A DNA stretch of 64,000 bases, from NCBI RefSeq assembly GCF_004345365.1, contig NZ_SLVF01000008.1, forward strand, positions 310,001 through 374,000, given 5' to 3'. Positions 1-8,880 of the stretch are shown piece by piece. The notes below the pieces were generated by a model. That model was not told the DNA's origin. It saw only the letters and a program-made list of their open reading frames with translations, and did not search any database. Numbering within the stretch: the first letter of the stretch is position 1; each line of letters opens with the position of its first letter. The translations under genes and the position numbers were made by a program. This stretch comes from Kribbella sp. VKM Ac-2568 (GTDB taxonomy: Bacteria; Actinomycetota; Actinomycetes; Propionibacteriales; Kribbellaceae).

Positions 1-1748
1 TCCGCAAAGTGGTGTCACCCGAGCAGGTGCTGACTCCCGAGGTCGCCGATCTCTGCCGGGCCGTCGCCGATCGGTATGCCGGGGTCTTCGCGGACGTGAC
101 CCGACTGGCGGTCCCACCCCGGCACGCCAAGGTCGAGGCCGAGCCGCTGAAGTGCTCACAGCCCGTCCGCCCGGTCGTGTCCGCCTCGCGGTCGGAGTGG
201 TCGCCGTACCCGGTGGCCGGTGGGTTCCTCGACGCCCTGACTCGTTCGGAAGCCCCCCGAGCCATCTGGACCGCAGTACCGGGGGCCGACTGGGCGCTCG
301 CGTTCGCGCAGGCAGCGGCGGTTTGTGCGTCCTCGGGCCGTGGTGCGCTGCTGCTCGCGCCCGATGCGCGTGACCTGGAACGTCTGGCCGACGCCTGTAC
401 CGCGGTGCTCGGGCCGGACGGATTCGTCTCGCTGTCGGCTGACCTCGGCCCGACCGCGCGGTACCGGGCGTTCCTCGCGGCGTTGAGAGGTTGCACCCGG
501 GTGGTGATCGGCACGCGCGCGGCCGCGTTCGCGCCGGTCGCGGATCTCGGGCTGGTCGCGCTCTGGGACGACGGCGACGACTCGTACGCCGAGCCGCGCG
601 CGCCGTACCCGCACGCGCGCGAGGTGCTGCTGCTGCGGGCGCATCGGCAGAAGTGCGCCGCTCTGCTGGGTGGGTTCGCCCGATCCGCCGAGACGGCCGC
701 GTTGCTGGAATCCGGCTGGGCCGCCGCGCTGATCGCGGATCGCGCGGTGGTCCGGGCGGCCGCTCCAGCCGTGCACATCGCCGGGGAGTCGGACACCGAT
801 CTCGCCCGCGATCCCGCTGCCAGGGCCGCGCGACTCCCTCACCGGGCGTTCGAGATCGCGCGCGAGGGTCTTCGCTCGGGCCCGGTGCTCGTCCAGGTGC
901 CGCGAGCCGGGTATCTCCCGAGCCTGGTCTGCCAGACCTGCCGTGCGCCGTCCCGATGTTCTACCTGCGGCGGGACGTTGCGCCGCACCGGTGGTTCCGG
1001 GCCGCCGAGTTGCAGCGTGTGCGGCCGGCCGGCGGCGGACCACCGATGCCCGGAGTGCGGCGACACTCGGATGCGCGCCGCCGTCGTCGGAGCCCGCCGT
1101 ACTGCGGAGGAGTTGGGCCGGGCCTTTCCCGGGGTCCTGGTCCGTAGTTCGGGCGGCGACAACATGCTCGACAAGGTGTCCGACCAGGCGGCCCTCATCG
1201 TCACCACGCCCGGCGCGGAACCAGTGGCTGAAGGCGGTTACAGCGCTGCCCTCCTGCTGGACACATGGTTGCTGCTCGCCCGGCCGGATCTGCGCGCCCC
1301 GGAAGAGGCGGTACGGCGCTGGTTCAACGCGGCGGCCCTGGTTCGTCCGGCTCGCGACGGTGGTGCCGTGATCATGGTGGGCGAGCCGTCCTCCACGCCG
1401 TTGCAGGCGGTGGTGCGGTGGAGCCCCGAGGGATTCGCGGCCCGCGAGCTGGAGGAGCGCCGTACCGCGCGGCTGGCTCCGGCGGCCAAGCTCGCGGAGC
1501 TCACCGGGCCGACCGAGGCGGTGTCCGATCTGCTGGCCCGAGTGCGGCAGTTGGTCGATCCTCAAGCAGGGTTGGAGGTTCTCGGCCCGGTGGCGATCGA
1601 CGACGAGACCTCGCGAGCGGTCGTGCGGACCCCGCGATCAGCCGGTACGAGTCTTGCCCGGGCCCTGAAGGAAGGGCAGGCCGCGCGCAGTACCAAGAAG
1701 TTGGTCGGATCCGTGCGGGTCCAGGTCGACCCCGCGTCCTTCGGCTGA
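1..1748 (+). CDS. priA: Primosomal protein N' (PriA), 5' end outside window
   Basis: PriA reloads the replicative helicase at stalled forks. The frame is open from position 3 (RKVVSPEQVLTPEV...), so the GTG at position 9 is internal and the start lies upstream; about 580 C-terminal residues are visible. A cysteine cluster near visible residues 305-345 (CQTC, CSTC, CSVC, CPEC) is the zinc-binding domain of PriA. The place where the Walker A loop of E. coli PriA should be reads AVPGADWALAFAQ, with no GKT/GKS, and the DEAH box is replaced by LWDDGDDSY. This is the known actinobacterial form that probably lacks ATP hydrolysis and helicase activity. The gene ends 3 bp from the convergent regulator gene. 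Confidence 0.92.
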   Translation, partial: RKVVSPEQVLTPEVADLCRAVADRYAGVFADVTRLAVPPRHAKVEAEPLKCSQPVRPVVSASRSEWSPYPVAGGFLDALTRSEAPRAIWTAVPGADWALAFAQAAAVCASSGRGALLLAPDARDLERLADACTAVLGPDGFVSLSADLGPTARYRAFLAALRGCTRVVIGTRAAAFAPVADLGLVALWDDGDDSYAEPRAPYPHAREVLLLRAHRQKCAALLGGFARSAETAALLESGWAAALIADRAVVRAAAPAVHIAGESDTDLARDPAARAARLPHRAFEIAREGLRSGPVLVQVPRAGYLPSLVCQTCRAPSRCSTCGGTLRRTGGSGPPSCSVCGRPAADHRCPECGDTRMRAAVVGARRTAEELGRAFPGVLVRSSGGDNMLDKVSDQAALIVTTPGAEPVAEGGYSAALLLDTWLLLARPDLRAPEEAVRRWFNAAALVRPARDGGAVIMVGEPSSTPLQAVVRWSPEGFAARELEERRTARLAPAAKLAELTGPTEAVSDLLARVRQLVDPQAGLEVLGPVAIDDETSRAVVRTPRSAGTSLARALKEGQAARSTKKLVGSVRVQVDPASFG

Positions 1749-1751
1749 TCG

Positions 1752-2756
1752 TCAAGCGGTGGCTGCGGCGAGGCCGGCCGGGCGGGACGCCGCCAGCAGG
1801 TGGTTGCCCAGCGACGTGCGGGAGTAGAGCACGGCCCGTCCGTCCCGGCGCGAGTCGACCACGCCCGCCGCGCGCAGGATGCTCAGGTGGACGCTCAGCG
1901 TCGGCGCCGAGACCCCCAGCTGATGCGCCAGGTGCGTGGTCGACATCGGCAGATCGAGGTGGCTCACGATCGCGGCGCGGGTTCTGCCCACCAGTTCAGC
2001 GAGCGGGGACTCGCTCACGTCCTCCTGGCTCTCCCAGAGCCGCCCTAGGCCGCGCGGCGGATACGTGATGGTCGGCACGTGCGGCGCGGCTGTCACGGGG
2101 AGCGCGGCAGGCCAGGTGAAGACGCAGGGCACGAGCAGCAATCCCTGGCCCGGCAAGGGTTCGCCGTTGCAGCTGTACGGCCTTTCGATCTCGATCCGGT
2201 CGCCGGTGAAGCGCACCGACGGATGCAGGTTCCGGAACAGCCGCTCCACGCCGCCGCTCGCGAGTTCCTCCAGCCGGAACGCCAGATCCTCCTGGAGCAG
2301 CGAGCGCATCCGCCGCCAGTCGGGCTCGATCGCCTGATGCCAGTAGTTGTCGAGGGCTGAGGTGATCCGCTCGAGGGCCTTGCGCGGATTCGCGATCAGC
2401 CCGGGCAGCAATGGGTGCGGGGTCTCCGTGTGCAGCTTGGTGAGTTCGTCGACAACTAGGTGGTGCGGTGTCGCCGCCACCGCGGCCAGGCCCGACTCGA
2501 AGCTGGTCGACCGTCGCGGCGGCGCGGGGGTGATGAAGTCCGGGATGTAGCTCACCGGCGGGATCAGGGCCTTGAGCAACAGCAGGTCGTCGTCCGGGTC
2601 CGCGCAGAGCGGGCGGACCTTGCGCAGCCACGGTCCGTGCACGCTGCCGGCCGTGCTGTTGCTGAGCGCCCGGACACTCGTCACCGTCTCCCAGACCGGC
2701 GAGAACGCGAACCTGATCCGGCTCACGTCGTCGGTGCTGAGCCTGATGGTGATCAC
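1752..2756 (-). CDS. ArsR-type winged-helix regulator with N-terminal DUF5937-like domain
   Basis: Transcriptional regulator of about 334 residues. The C-terminal quarter is a winged helix of ArsR type (STTHLAHQLGVSAPTLSVHL, then the wing SRRDGRAVLYSRT); the N-terminal two thirds resemble the DUF5937 effector domain often found in front of such HTH domains. I chose GTG at 2756 (VITIRLSTDDVSRIRF), because family members start just before this beta strand; a TTG at 2780 would add eight residues. It is divergent from an MFS exporter with a short shared promoter region containing an ATTAG/CTAAT inverted repeat, so it probably controls the exporter and itself. The ligand is unknown. Confidence 0.85.
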   Translation of the reverse strand: MITIRLSTDDVSRIRFAFSPVWETVTSVRALSNSTAGSVHGPWLRKVRPLCADPDDDLLLLKALIPPVSYIPDFITPAPPRRSTSFESGLAAVAATPHHLVVDELTKLHTETPHPLLPGLIANPRKALERITSALDNYWHQAIEPDWRRMRSLLQEDLAFRLEELASGGVERLFRNLHPSVRFTGDRIEIERPYSCNGEPLPGQGLLLVPCVFTWPAALPVTAAPHVPTITYPPRGLGRLWESQEDVSESPLAELVGRTRAAIVSHLDLPMSTTHLAHQLGVSAPTLSVHLSILRAAGVVDSRRDGRAVLYSRTSLGNHLLAASRPAGLAAATA

Positions 2757-2794
2757 CTGAGCACTGTAACTCCGCGGCAACTCGGCGATCGACG

Positions 2795-2812
2795 ATTAGT
2801 CCTCCGCCTAAT
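2795..2812. promoter_or_regulatory. Candidate operator of the ArsR-type regulator
   Basis: Perfect inverted repeat ATTAG (2795-2799), 8-nt spacer, CTAAT (2808-2812) in the gap between the divergent regulator and MFS genes. Size and position fit an ArsR-type dimer site. This rests on symmetry and context only. Confidence 0.35.
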
Positions 2813-2849
2813 GTTCGACAGCCTCTCTCGCGGGCTCGACAGTGGAGCC

Positions 2850-4064
2850 ATGAACGCGCGTGCTGATGCCCCGGCCCTGCCAAGAGCCTTCTGGGCACTC
2901 TGGGTCTGCCAGTTGGTGAACCGGCTCGGGAGCTTCGTGCAGCCCTTCCTGGTGCTGTACCTGACCCAGGACCGCCACCTGTCCGCCGGTACTGCGGGTG
3001 CCGTGGCCGCTGCTGTCGGTGCGGGTTCGGTCGTCTCCCAGTTGGTCGGCGGCTGGCTGTCGGACCGGGCCGGGCGCCGCCGGACGATGCTGATCGGCTT
3101 CTTCGGTACGGCGGCCGCGCTGATCCTGCTCGGCTCGGCGCGCTCGATGGTGACGATCTGGGTGGCGGCCTTCGTCGTCGGCCTGATGGGCGACCTGTTC
3201 CGGCCTGCGGTCCAGGCGACCGTCGCCGACATGCTCCAGCCGAGAGAGCGCGTTCGCGCCTACGGGCTGCTGTTCTGGGCGATCAACCTCGGCTTCTCCG
3301 TCTCCACGGTCAGCGCCGGCGTCCTCGCGAGCATCGGCTACAACCTGCTGTTCTGGATCAACGCCGGTACTTCGGTCGTCGCGGCGCTGGTGATCCTGCG
3401 GATGGTGCCGGAGACCCGGCCGGTCCTGGACGAGGGACCTCGCCGGCCGTTGCTGCCGGTGGCCCTGCGCGACACCACCTTCCTGCTGATGATCCTGCTC
3501 CAGATCGGCTACGCGACGATCTACTTCCAGGGCTACTCGACCCTGCCGCTGGCGATGGCGGACGACGGACTGCCCTCGTCGACGTACGGGCTGGTGATCG
3601 CGCTGAACGGGGTGGTGATCGTGCTGGTCCAGCCGTTCGTCAACCGCCGGCTCTCGCTGCTCGACCGGCCGAAGTTGCTGGCCACGTCGATGCTGATCGT
3701 GGGAGCCGGTTTCGGCCTCGGCGCGGTCGTGCACAGCTGGTGGGGGTACGGCGTGTCGGTGGTGGTCTGGACGATCGGCGAGATCGGCTTCGCCGCTGTG
3801 ATCGGCGCGGTCTTCGCCGACCTCGCTCCGGTCGACCTCCGCGGCGGCTACATGGGTCTGGCCGGCAGCATGTCGTTCGGCCTCGGCAGTGTCATCGGCC
3901 CGCTGCTCGGCACCAACACCCTCGAACACGCCGGTCGTACAACGGTGTGGCTCGGTTGCGCCGTGTTGGGGGTCGTCCTCTTCGCTGCCCAACTGGCTCT
4001 GGCTCCCGCTCTTCACGCCCGGGCCCTCGCTGCCGCGGCGATTCCGGCGCCGAGTCCTTCCTGA
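2850..4064 (+). CDS. MFS transporter (drug-exporter type)
   Basis: Integral membrane protein of 404 residues with about 12 hydrophobic segments and the major-facilitator motif A between helices 2 and 3 (GGWLSDRAGRRRTM). It resembles small-molecule/H+ antiporters of the DHA1 type. ATG 2850 follows AGTGGAG at a suitable distance; the upstream extension of this frame runs through the divergent promoter and is not coding. It is divergent from the ArsR-type regulator, which suggests a regulator-exporter pair responding to a toxic compound. The substrate cannot be told from the sequence. Confidence 0.9.
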   Translation: MNARADAPALPRAFWALWVCQLVNRLGSFVQPFLVLYLTQDRHLSAGTAGAVAAAVGAGSVVSQLVGGWLSDRAGRRRTMLIGFFGTAAALILLGSARSMVTIWVAAFVVGLMGDLFRPAVQATVADMLQPRERVRAYGLLFWAINLGFSVSTVSAGVLASIGYNLLFWINAGTSVVAALVILRMVPETRPVLDEGPRRPLLPVALRDTTFLLMILLQIGYATIYFQGYSTLPLAMADDGLPSSTYGLVIALNGVVIVLVQPFVNRRLSLLDRPKLLATSMLIVGAGFGLGAVVHSWWGYGVSVVVWTIGEIGFAAVIGAVFADLAPVDLRGGYMGLAGSMSFGLGSVIGPLLGTNTLEHAGRTTVWLGCAVLGVVLFAAQLALAPALHARALAAAAIPAPSPS

Positions 4065-4096
4065 GCGGCCAGGGACCATTCCGTAGGGTTGTGGCC

Positions 4097-4720
4097 ATGA
4101 CGGAGCAGAAGGTCGACCAGGTCGTGTTCGATATCGGTGGGGTGCTGCTGGACTGGAGTCCGGACTACCTCTACGAGGAGCTGATCCCCGACCAGGAGCA
4201 GCGCGAGCACTTCCTGACGAAGATCGCCACCCCGGTCTGGAACCAGCAGCAGGACGCGGGCCGGCCCTGGGCCGAGGCGGTCGCCGAGCTCACCTCCCTG
4301 CACCCCGAGCACGCGGAGTGGATCGAGGCTTACGACACGGGCTGGCTCAGGATGGCGAAGGGCCTGTTCGAGGACACCGCGGCCGTGCTCACCGAACTCC
4401 GCGAGCTGGGCGTCCCGACGTACGCGCTCACCAACTTCTCGGATGAGAAGTGGGCCGTGGCGCAGGAGACGTTCCCGATCCTGGCCGGATTCGACGGCGA
4501 GGTGGTGTCCGGTGCCGAGCGCACGGTCAAGCCCGGCGAGACGATCTACCGCATCCTGCTCGACCGCTACGACCTCGATCCGGCGCGCAGTTTCTACATG
4601 GACGACAAGCAGTACAACGTGGACGCTGCCCGGGCTGTCGGCTTCGAGGCCGAGCTGTTCGTCGACGGTCAGACCCTGCGCAACCAGCTCAGGGACCGGG
4701 GGATCAACCTCCGTCCCTGA
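4097..4720 (+). CDS. HAD-family hydrolase (HAD-IA phosphatase)
   Basis: Soluble protein of 207 residues. Motif I near the N-terminus reads VVFDIGGVLLDW, with the nucleophilic Asp; motif II is the Thr/Asn in YALTNFS around residue 115; motif III is the Lys in ERTVKPGETIY; motif IV is the Asp pair in FYMDDKQYNVDAA. The order and spacing match HAD subfamily IA phosphatases with a helical cap. Starts at ATG 4097. It lies 32 bp after the MFS gene, so cotranscription is possible. The phosphorylated substrate is unknown. Confidence 0.9.
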   Translation: MTEQKVDQVVFDIGGVLLDWSPDYLYEELIPDQEQREHFLTKIATPVWNQQQDAGRPWAEAVAELTSLHPEHAEWIEAYDTGWLRMAKGLFEDTAAVLTELRELGVPTYALTNFSDEKWAVAQETFPILAGFDGEVVSGAERTVKPGETIYRILLDRYDLDPARSFYMDDKQYNVDAARAVGFEAELFVDGQTLRNQLRDRGINLRP

Positions 4721-4889
4721 CCGTCAGGCGGTGGTGGCCTGGAGCGCTTGTGGCAACAATGTGGAGGGGCTCCGTTGCTCTCAGCCACCAAGCCGGTCTC
4801 GGAGCCGGACGGCGGGCGGGAGGAGGAGGGTGCTGTGGCGCACCACTAGACTTGGCTGGTCCCCGTTCGGTGAGTGTAGTGGAGTTTGC

Positions 4890-5438
4890 GTGTCGGTCCA
4901 GCCCATCCGCCTGTTCGGCGACCCTGTCCTGATCACCAAGGCCGACCCGGTCGTCGACTTCGACGCCGAGCTCCGCCGGCTGGTCTCGGACCTCACCGAC
5001 ACCATGCAGGCCGCGCCCGGCTCGGGCCTGGCCGCCCCGCAGATCGGCGTCGGCCTGCGCGTCTTCACGTACTTCGTCGAGGGCGAGCTCGGCCACCTGG
5101 TCAACCCGGAGCTGAGCCTGTCGGCCGACGAGCAGTTCGGCCCGGAGGGGTGCCTGTCGATCCCCGGCCTCACCTTCGACTGCCGCCGCGCCCAGCACGT
5201 GATCGCCAAGGGCTTCAACATGTACGGCGAGCCGGTGGTGATCGAGGGCTCGGACCTGCTGGCCCGCTGCATGCAGCACGAGACCGACCACCTCGACGGC
5301 GTGCTGTTCGTGGACCGGCTGGACACCGTCACCCGCAAGGCCGCGATGAAGGCGATCCGCGAGGCGGAGTGGTCCGGCCTGGCCGGCCCGCCGCAGATCA
5401 AGGTCTCGCCCCACCCGACGAACGGATTCGGTCTGTGA
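4890..5438 (+). CDS. def: Peptide deformylase
   Basis: Removes the formyl group from the N-terminal methionine of nascent proteins using a metal ion. All three family motifs are present: GSGLAAPQIG near residue 45, EGCLSIPG near residue 90 (metal-binding Cys) and QHETDHLDG near residue 132 (two metal-binding His and the catalytic Glu). Length is 182 residues, normal for the actinobacterial type. GTG 4890 is preceded by GGAG at 4881. The stop codon overlaps the GTG of fmt by 4 bp, giving translational coupling of the two enzymes that remove and add the formyl group. Confidence 0.97.
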   Translation: MSVQPIRLFGDPVLITKADPVVDFDAELRRLVSDLTDTMQAAPGSGLAAPQIGVGLRVFTYFVEGELGHLVNPELSLSADEQFGPEGCLSIPGLTFDCRRAQHVIAKGFNMYGEPVVIEGSDLLARCMQHETDHLDGVLFVDRLDTVTRKAAMKAIREAEWSGLAGPPQIKVSPHPTNGFGL

Positions 5439-6421
5439 GAATCGTCTTCGCCGGCACCCCCGAGGTCGCCGTCACCGCGCTGAAGGCCATCGCCGCCAGC
5501 GGCCACGAACTGGTCGCCGTGGTCACCCGCCCGGACGCGCCCGCCGGCCGCGGCCGCAAACTCGTCGCCTCTCCGGTTGCCGAGTACGCCGAGGAACTCG
5601 GCGTGGAGATCCTGAAGCCGGTCAAGCCGAGCGACCCCGACTTCCTCAAGCGGCTCCGCGAGATCGCCCCGGACGCCTGCCCGGTCGTCGCGTACGGCGG
5701 GTTGCTGCCGCAAGCCGCGCTCGACATCCCGCGGCACGGCTGGATCAACCTGCACTTCTCGGTGCTCCCGGCCTGGCGGGGCGCCGCCCCGGTGCAGCAC
5801 TCGATCATCTCCGGCGACGACGTGACCGGCGCGAGCACCTTCCGCATCGTGAAGGCGCTCGACGCGGGACCCGTGTACGGCGTACTGACTGAGCGCATCG
5901 GCCCGAAGGACACCGCGGGCGATCTGCTCACCAGGCTCGCGGAGTCGGGCGCCAAGCTGCTGGTCGACACCCTCGACGGCATCGAGGCGGGTGTCCTGGA
6001 GGCTCGGGAGCAGCCCGGCGACGGAGTCACCCTCGCGCCGAAGATCAACGTCGAGGACGCCGAGCTGGACCTCACCGCGCCCGCCCAGAGGGTCGATCGG
6101 CTGGTTCGTGGCTGCAACCCCGCGCCGGGGGCGTGGACCACGTTCCGCGGGGAGCGCCTGAAGGTGCTCGACGTCGACCTGACCGACGAAGAGCTGAAGC
6201 CGGGTGAGCTGGTGGCGACCAAGTCGAGCGTGACGGTCGGCACCGGCAGCAAGGCGCTCCGGCTCGTGACGGTCCAGCCGCAGGGCAAGAAGCCGATGGC
6301 GGCCGCCGACTGGGCCCGAGGCGTCCGCATCATCGACGAGGACCGCCTCGGTGCCGAGCCAGGCGCAGAAGCAGACGCAGAGTCAGGCCCGGAGTCGGGC
6401 CCGGAATCAGGCGCCGAGTGA
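5435..6421 (+). CDS. fmt: Methionyl-tRNA formyltransferase
   Basis: Transfers formyl from 10-formyltetrahydrofolate to initiator Met-tRNA. The protein has 328 residues: an N-terminal formyltransferase Rossmann domain with the catalytic INLHFS Asn/His and the nearby SVLPAWRGAAPVQ loop, a DAGPVY segment with the catalytic Asp, and a C-terminal OB-like tRNA-binding domain. The last 20 or so residues are an acidic Ser/Pro/Glu/Gly tail of repeated GPES units that is not part of the usual domain. It overlaps def (GTGA at 5435) and rsmB (GTGA at 6418). Confidence 0.96.
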   Translation: MRIVFAGTPEVAVTALKAIAASGHELVAVVTRPDAPAGRGRKLVASPVAEYAEELGVEILKPVKPSDPDFLKRLREIAPDACPVVAYGGLLPQAALDIPRHGWINLHFSVLPAWRGAAPVQHSIISGDDVTGASTFRIVKALDAGPVYGVLTERIGPKDTAGDLLTRLAESGAKLLVDTLDGIEAGVLEAREQPGDGVTLAPKINVEDAELDLTAPAQRVDRLVRGCNPAPGAWTTFRGERLKVLDVDLTDEELKPGELVATKSSVTVGTGSKALRLVTVQPQGKKPMAAADWARGVRIIDEDRLGAEPGAEADAESGPESGPESGAE

Positions 6422-7803
6422 GCGACCGTAGTCCTCGCAATCGTGCGCCGCAGCGTCGCCCCGACAAGGTCCGCCAGCTCGCCTACAAGGTGATCCGCCA
6501 GGTCACCTCCGAGGACGGCTACGCCAACCTCGTGCTGAACAAGGCTCTCCGCGACCAGCGGCTCGGCGGCCGTGACGCCGCCTTCGCCACGGAACTCGTG
6601 CATGGCACGCTGCGCTGGCAGGGCACGTACGACGCGATCCTGGCGCGCAGCGTGTCCCGCCCGCTGGCCGAGCTGGACCCGGAACTTCTTGACCTGCTCC
6701 GCCTCGGCGCGCACCAGCTCCTCAACATGCGGGTCGACTCGTACGCCGCGGTGAACGAGATGGTCACGCTGGCCCGCGCGGAGATCGGCCAGAGCCGCAG
6801 CGGCCTGGTGAACGCGGTGCTCCGCAAGGTGAGCCAGCGCTCTCTCGACCAGTGGATCGCCGCGGTCGCTCCCGCGCTCGACGACGATCTGTTCGGTCAC
6901 CTCGCGATCGCGAAGGCGCACCCCCGCTGGATCGTCGAGACCTTCGCGGACGCCCTCGGCACGGACGGCGACGAACTGGACGAGCTGCTCGACGCCGACA
7001 ACGATCCTCCCCGCGTGACGCTGGTGGCCAGGCCCGGCCTCGCGGACCTGGACGAGCTGGTCGAGGCCGGAGCCACCCGCGGCCGCTGGTCGCCGTACGC
7101 GGCGGTGCTTCAGGGTGGCGGTGATCCGGGACGGATCTCCGCGATCTCGTCCGGCCGCGCCGGAGTACAGGACGAGGGATCGCAACTGGTCGCTGTCGCA
7201 CTCGCGTCGGCGCCGCTCGAAGGATCCGACGCCAAGTGGCTTGACCTCTGCGCCGGGCCGGGCGGGAAGTCGGCGCTGCTAGCGGCGATCGTGAGCCAGC
7301 GGGACGGGGTGCTGACCGCGGTCGAGCCGCAGCCGCACCGGGCCGAGCTGGTGCGGTCGAACCTGCGCGCGGTGCCGGGCGACCACCAAGTGCTGGTCGG
7401 GGACGGGACGAAGCCGACCTGGCCGGAGGGTTCGTTCGACCGGGTGCTCGCCGACGTGCCGTGCAGCGGCCTCGGGGCTTTGCGCCGGCGTCCGGAAGCG
7501 CGCTGGCGCCGTACGCCGGAAGACGTCGAGGAGCTGCGGCCATTGCAGGAACAGCTGCTGGATTCGGCGATCACATCGGTGCGTCCGGGCGGAGTGGTGG
7601 CCTACGTGACCTGCACGCCGCACCCGCGGGAAGCCGGATCCGTCGTCGACGCGGTGCTCGCCCGGCGGTCCGATGCCATGCTCGAGGACGCGCGCTCGCT
7701 GCTGCCTGGCGTGCCGGGGCTGGGGAAGGGGCCCGACATCCAGCTCTGGCCGCATCTGCACGGAACGGACGCTATGTACCTCGCGCTGATCCGGCGTACC
7801 TGA
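6418..7803 (+). CDS. rsmB: 16S rRNA (cytosine-967-C5)-methyltransferase RsmB
   Basis: Methylates 16S rRNA with S-adenosylmethionine. The protein has 461 residues: an N-terminal NusB-like RNA-binding domain (about residues 15-150) and a C-terminal Rossmann methyltransferase. Visible motifs are DLCAGPGGKSALLAA for SAM binding, the release cysteine in DVPCSGLGALRRRPE and the catalytic cysteine in YVTCTPHPREAG. Its GTG start overlaps the fmt stop by 4 bp, making it the last gene of the def-fmt-rsmB operon, a common actinobacterial arrangement. Confidence 0.95.
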   Translation: MSDRSPRNRAPQRRPDKVRQLAYKVIRQVTSEDGYANLVLNKALRDQRLGGRDAAFATELVHGTLRWQGTYDAILARSVSRPLAELDPELLDLLRLGAHQLLNMRVDSYAAVNEMVTLARAEIGQSRSGLVNAVLRKVSQRSLDQWIAAVAPALDDDLFGHLAIAKAHPRWIVETFADALGTDGDELDELLDADNDPPRVTLVARPGLADLDELVEAGATRGRWSPYAAVLQGGGDPGRISAISSGRAGVQDEGSQLVAVALASAPLEGSDAKWLDLCAGPGGKSALLAAIVSQRDGVLTAVEPQPHRAELVRSNLRAVPGDHQVLVGDGTKPTWPEGSFDRVLADVPCSGLGALRRRPEARWRRTPEDVEELRPLQEQLLDSAITSVRPGGVVAYVTCTPHPREAGSVVDAVLARRSDAMLEDARSLLPGVPGLGKGPDIQLWPHLHGTDAMYLALIRRT

Positions 7804-7859
7804 CACACCATCCGTGGACCGGTGACAGGGGCGTTGGCCTCGACGGTCATGATGGAGGG

Positions 7860-8870
7860 GTGACAACGACAGCATCCCGCCCCGTCCGCTCCGACCGCCC
7901 GGTCCGCTCCACCCAGCGGCACCAGGTGATCGGACTGACCGCGGCCTTCGGTATCGGGACGCTCGTCGCGGTCCAGTCCCGCGTCAACGGTGAACTCGGG
8001 GCCCGGCTCGGCGACGGTGTTGCGGCCGCGCTGATCTCCTTCGTCTCCGGGCTGGTGATCCTGCTGGCCGTCTGTGCGATGGTGCCGCGGATCCGCCGGT
8101 CGGTGGGACGGGTCTGGCAGACCGTCCGTAGGCCGTCCGACGGGCAGGGCTCGCTCCGCTGGTGGCAGTGCATCGGCGGCCTCGCCGGCGCCTACCTGGT
8201 CGCGACGCAATCCATCACCGTCGCGGTGATCGGCGTCGCCGTGTTCACCGTCGCGGTGGTCGCGGGTCAGGCCGTCAGCAGCCTCGTGGTGGACCGCCTC
8301 GGCTTCGGCCCGGCCGGTCCGCAGCCGTACACGCCGCTACGAGTCTTCGGCGCGTTGCTGGCTCTCGTCGCGGTCGTGCTGGCCGTCTCCGATCGCTTGA
8401 ACCACCCGTCGGGCCTGCTCCTCGCAGTACTGCCAGCGCTGGCCGGAGTCGGTACTGCGGTGCAGCAGGCCATCAACGGGCGCGTCGCGCACACCGCATC
8501 CCCGGACGCGTACGGGGCTGTCGCTGCCGGGCTGATCAACTTCCTGGTCGGCACGACCGCGCTGCTCCTCGTGTTCCTGGTGGACCTGATCGTGCGCGGC
8601 GCCCCGCACAGCCTGCCGACCGAACCCTGGCTGTACGTCGGGGGCGTGTGCGGCGTGATCTTCATCAGCGCCGCGGCCGCGGTGGTCCGGGTGGTGGGCG
8701 TGTTCGTCCTGGGGCTCGGCACGATCGCCGGCCAGCTGCTCGCCAGCCTCTTCATCGACCTCTTCCTGCCCGCCTCCGACCAGGCCGTCACGCTGCCGGT
8801 GGTCGCCGGCACTCTGCTCGCCCTGGCCGCGGTCGTGATCGCCTCGATCCCCAACCTCCGCCGCAGCTGA
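7860..8870 (+). CDS. DMT-superfamily transporter, YdcZ/DUF606 type (duplicated)
   Basis: Membrane protein of about 336 residues, with roughly ten hydrophobic helices in two homologous halves. Each half carries the DUF606 signature of a conserved N-terminal helix followed by (V/Q)xxxNxxL/V: VQSRVNGELGARLG near residue 42 and VQQAINGRVAHTAS near residue 202. This is a fused double copy of the usual ~150-residue YdcZ unit. GTG 7860 directly abuts a GGAGGGG run (7854-7860), which is too close for a normal Shine-Dalgarno, so either a later GTG is used or the message has a very short leader. The substrate is unknown. Confidence 0.82.
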   Translation: MTTTASRPVRSDRPVRSTQRHQVIGLTAAFGIGTLVAVQSRVNGELGARLGDGVAAALISFVSGLVILLAVCAMVPRIRRSVGRVWQTVRRPSDGQGSLRWWQCIGGLAGAYLVATQSITVAVIGVAVFTVAVVAGQAVSSLVVDRLGFGPAGPQPYTPLRVFGALLALVAVVLAVSDRLNHPSGLLLAVLPALAGVGTAVQQAINGRVAHTASPDAYGAVAAGLINFLVGTTALLLVFLVDLIVRGAPHSLPTEPWLYVGGVCGVIFISAAAAVVRVVGVFVLGLGTIAGQLLASLFIDLFLPASDQAVTLPVVAGTLLALAAVVIASIPNLRRS

Positions 8871-8880
8871 CGCTGCGCCG

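Noticed and set aside
4721..4889. Riboswitch or leader peptide before def
   Set aside because: The 169-bp gap shows no conserved folding pattern or start-stop pair that I could defend.
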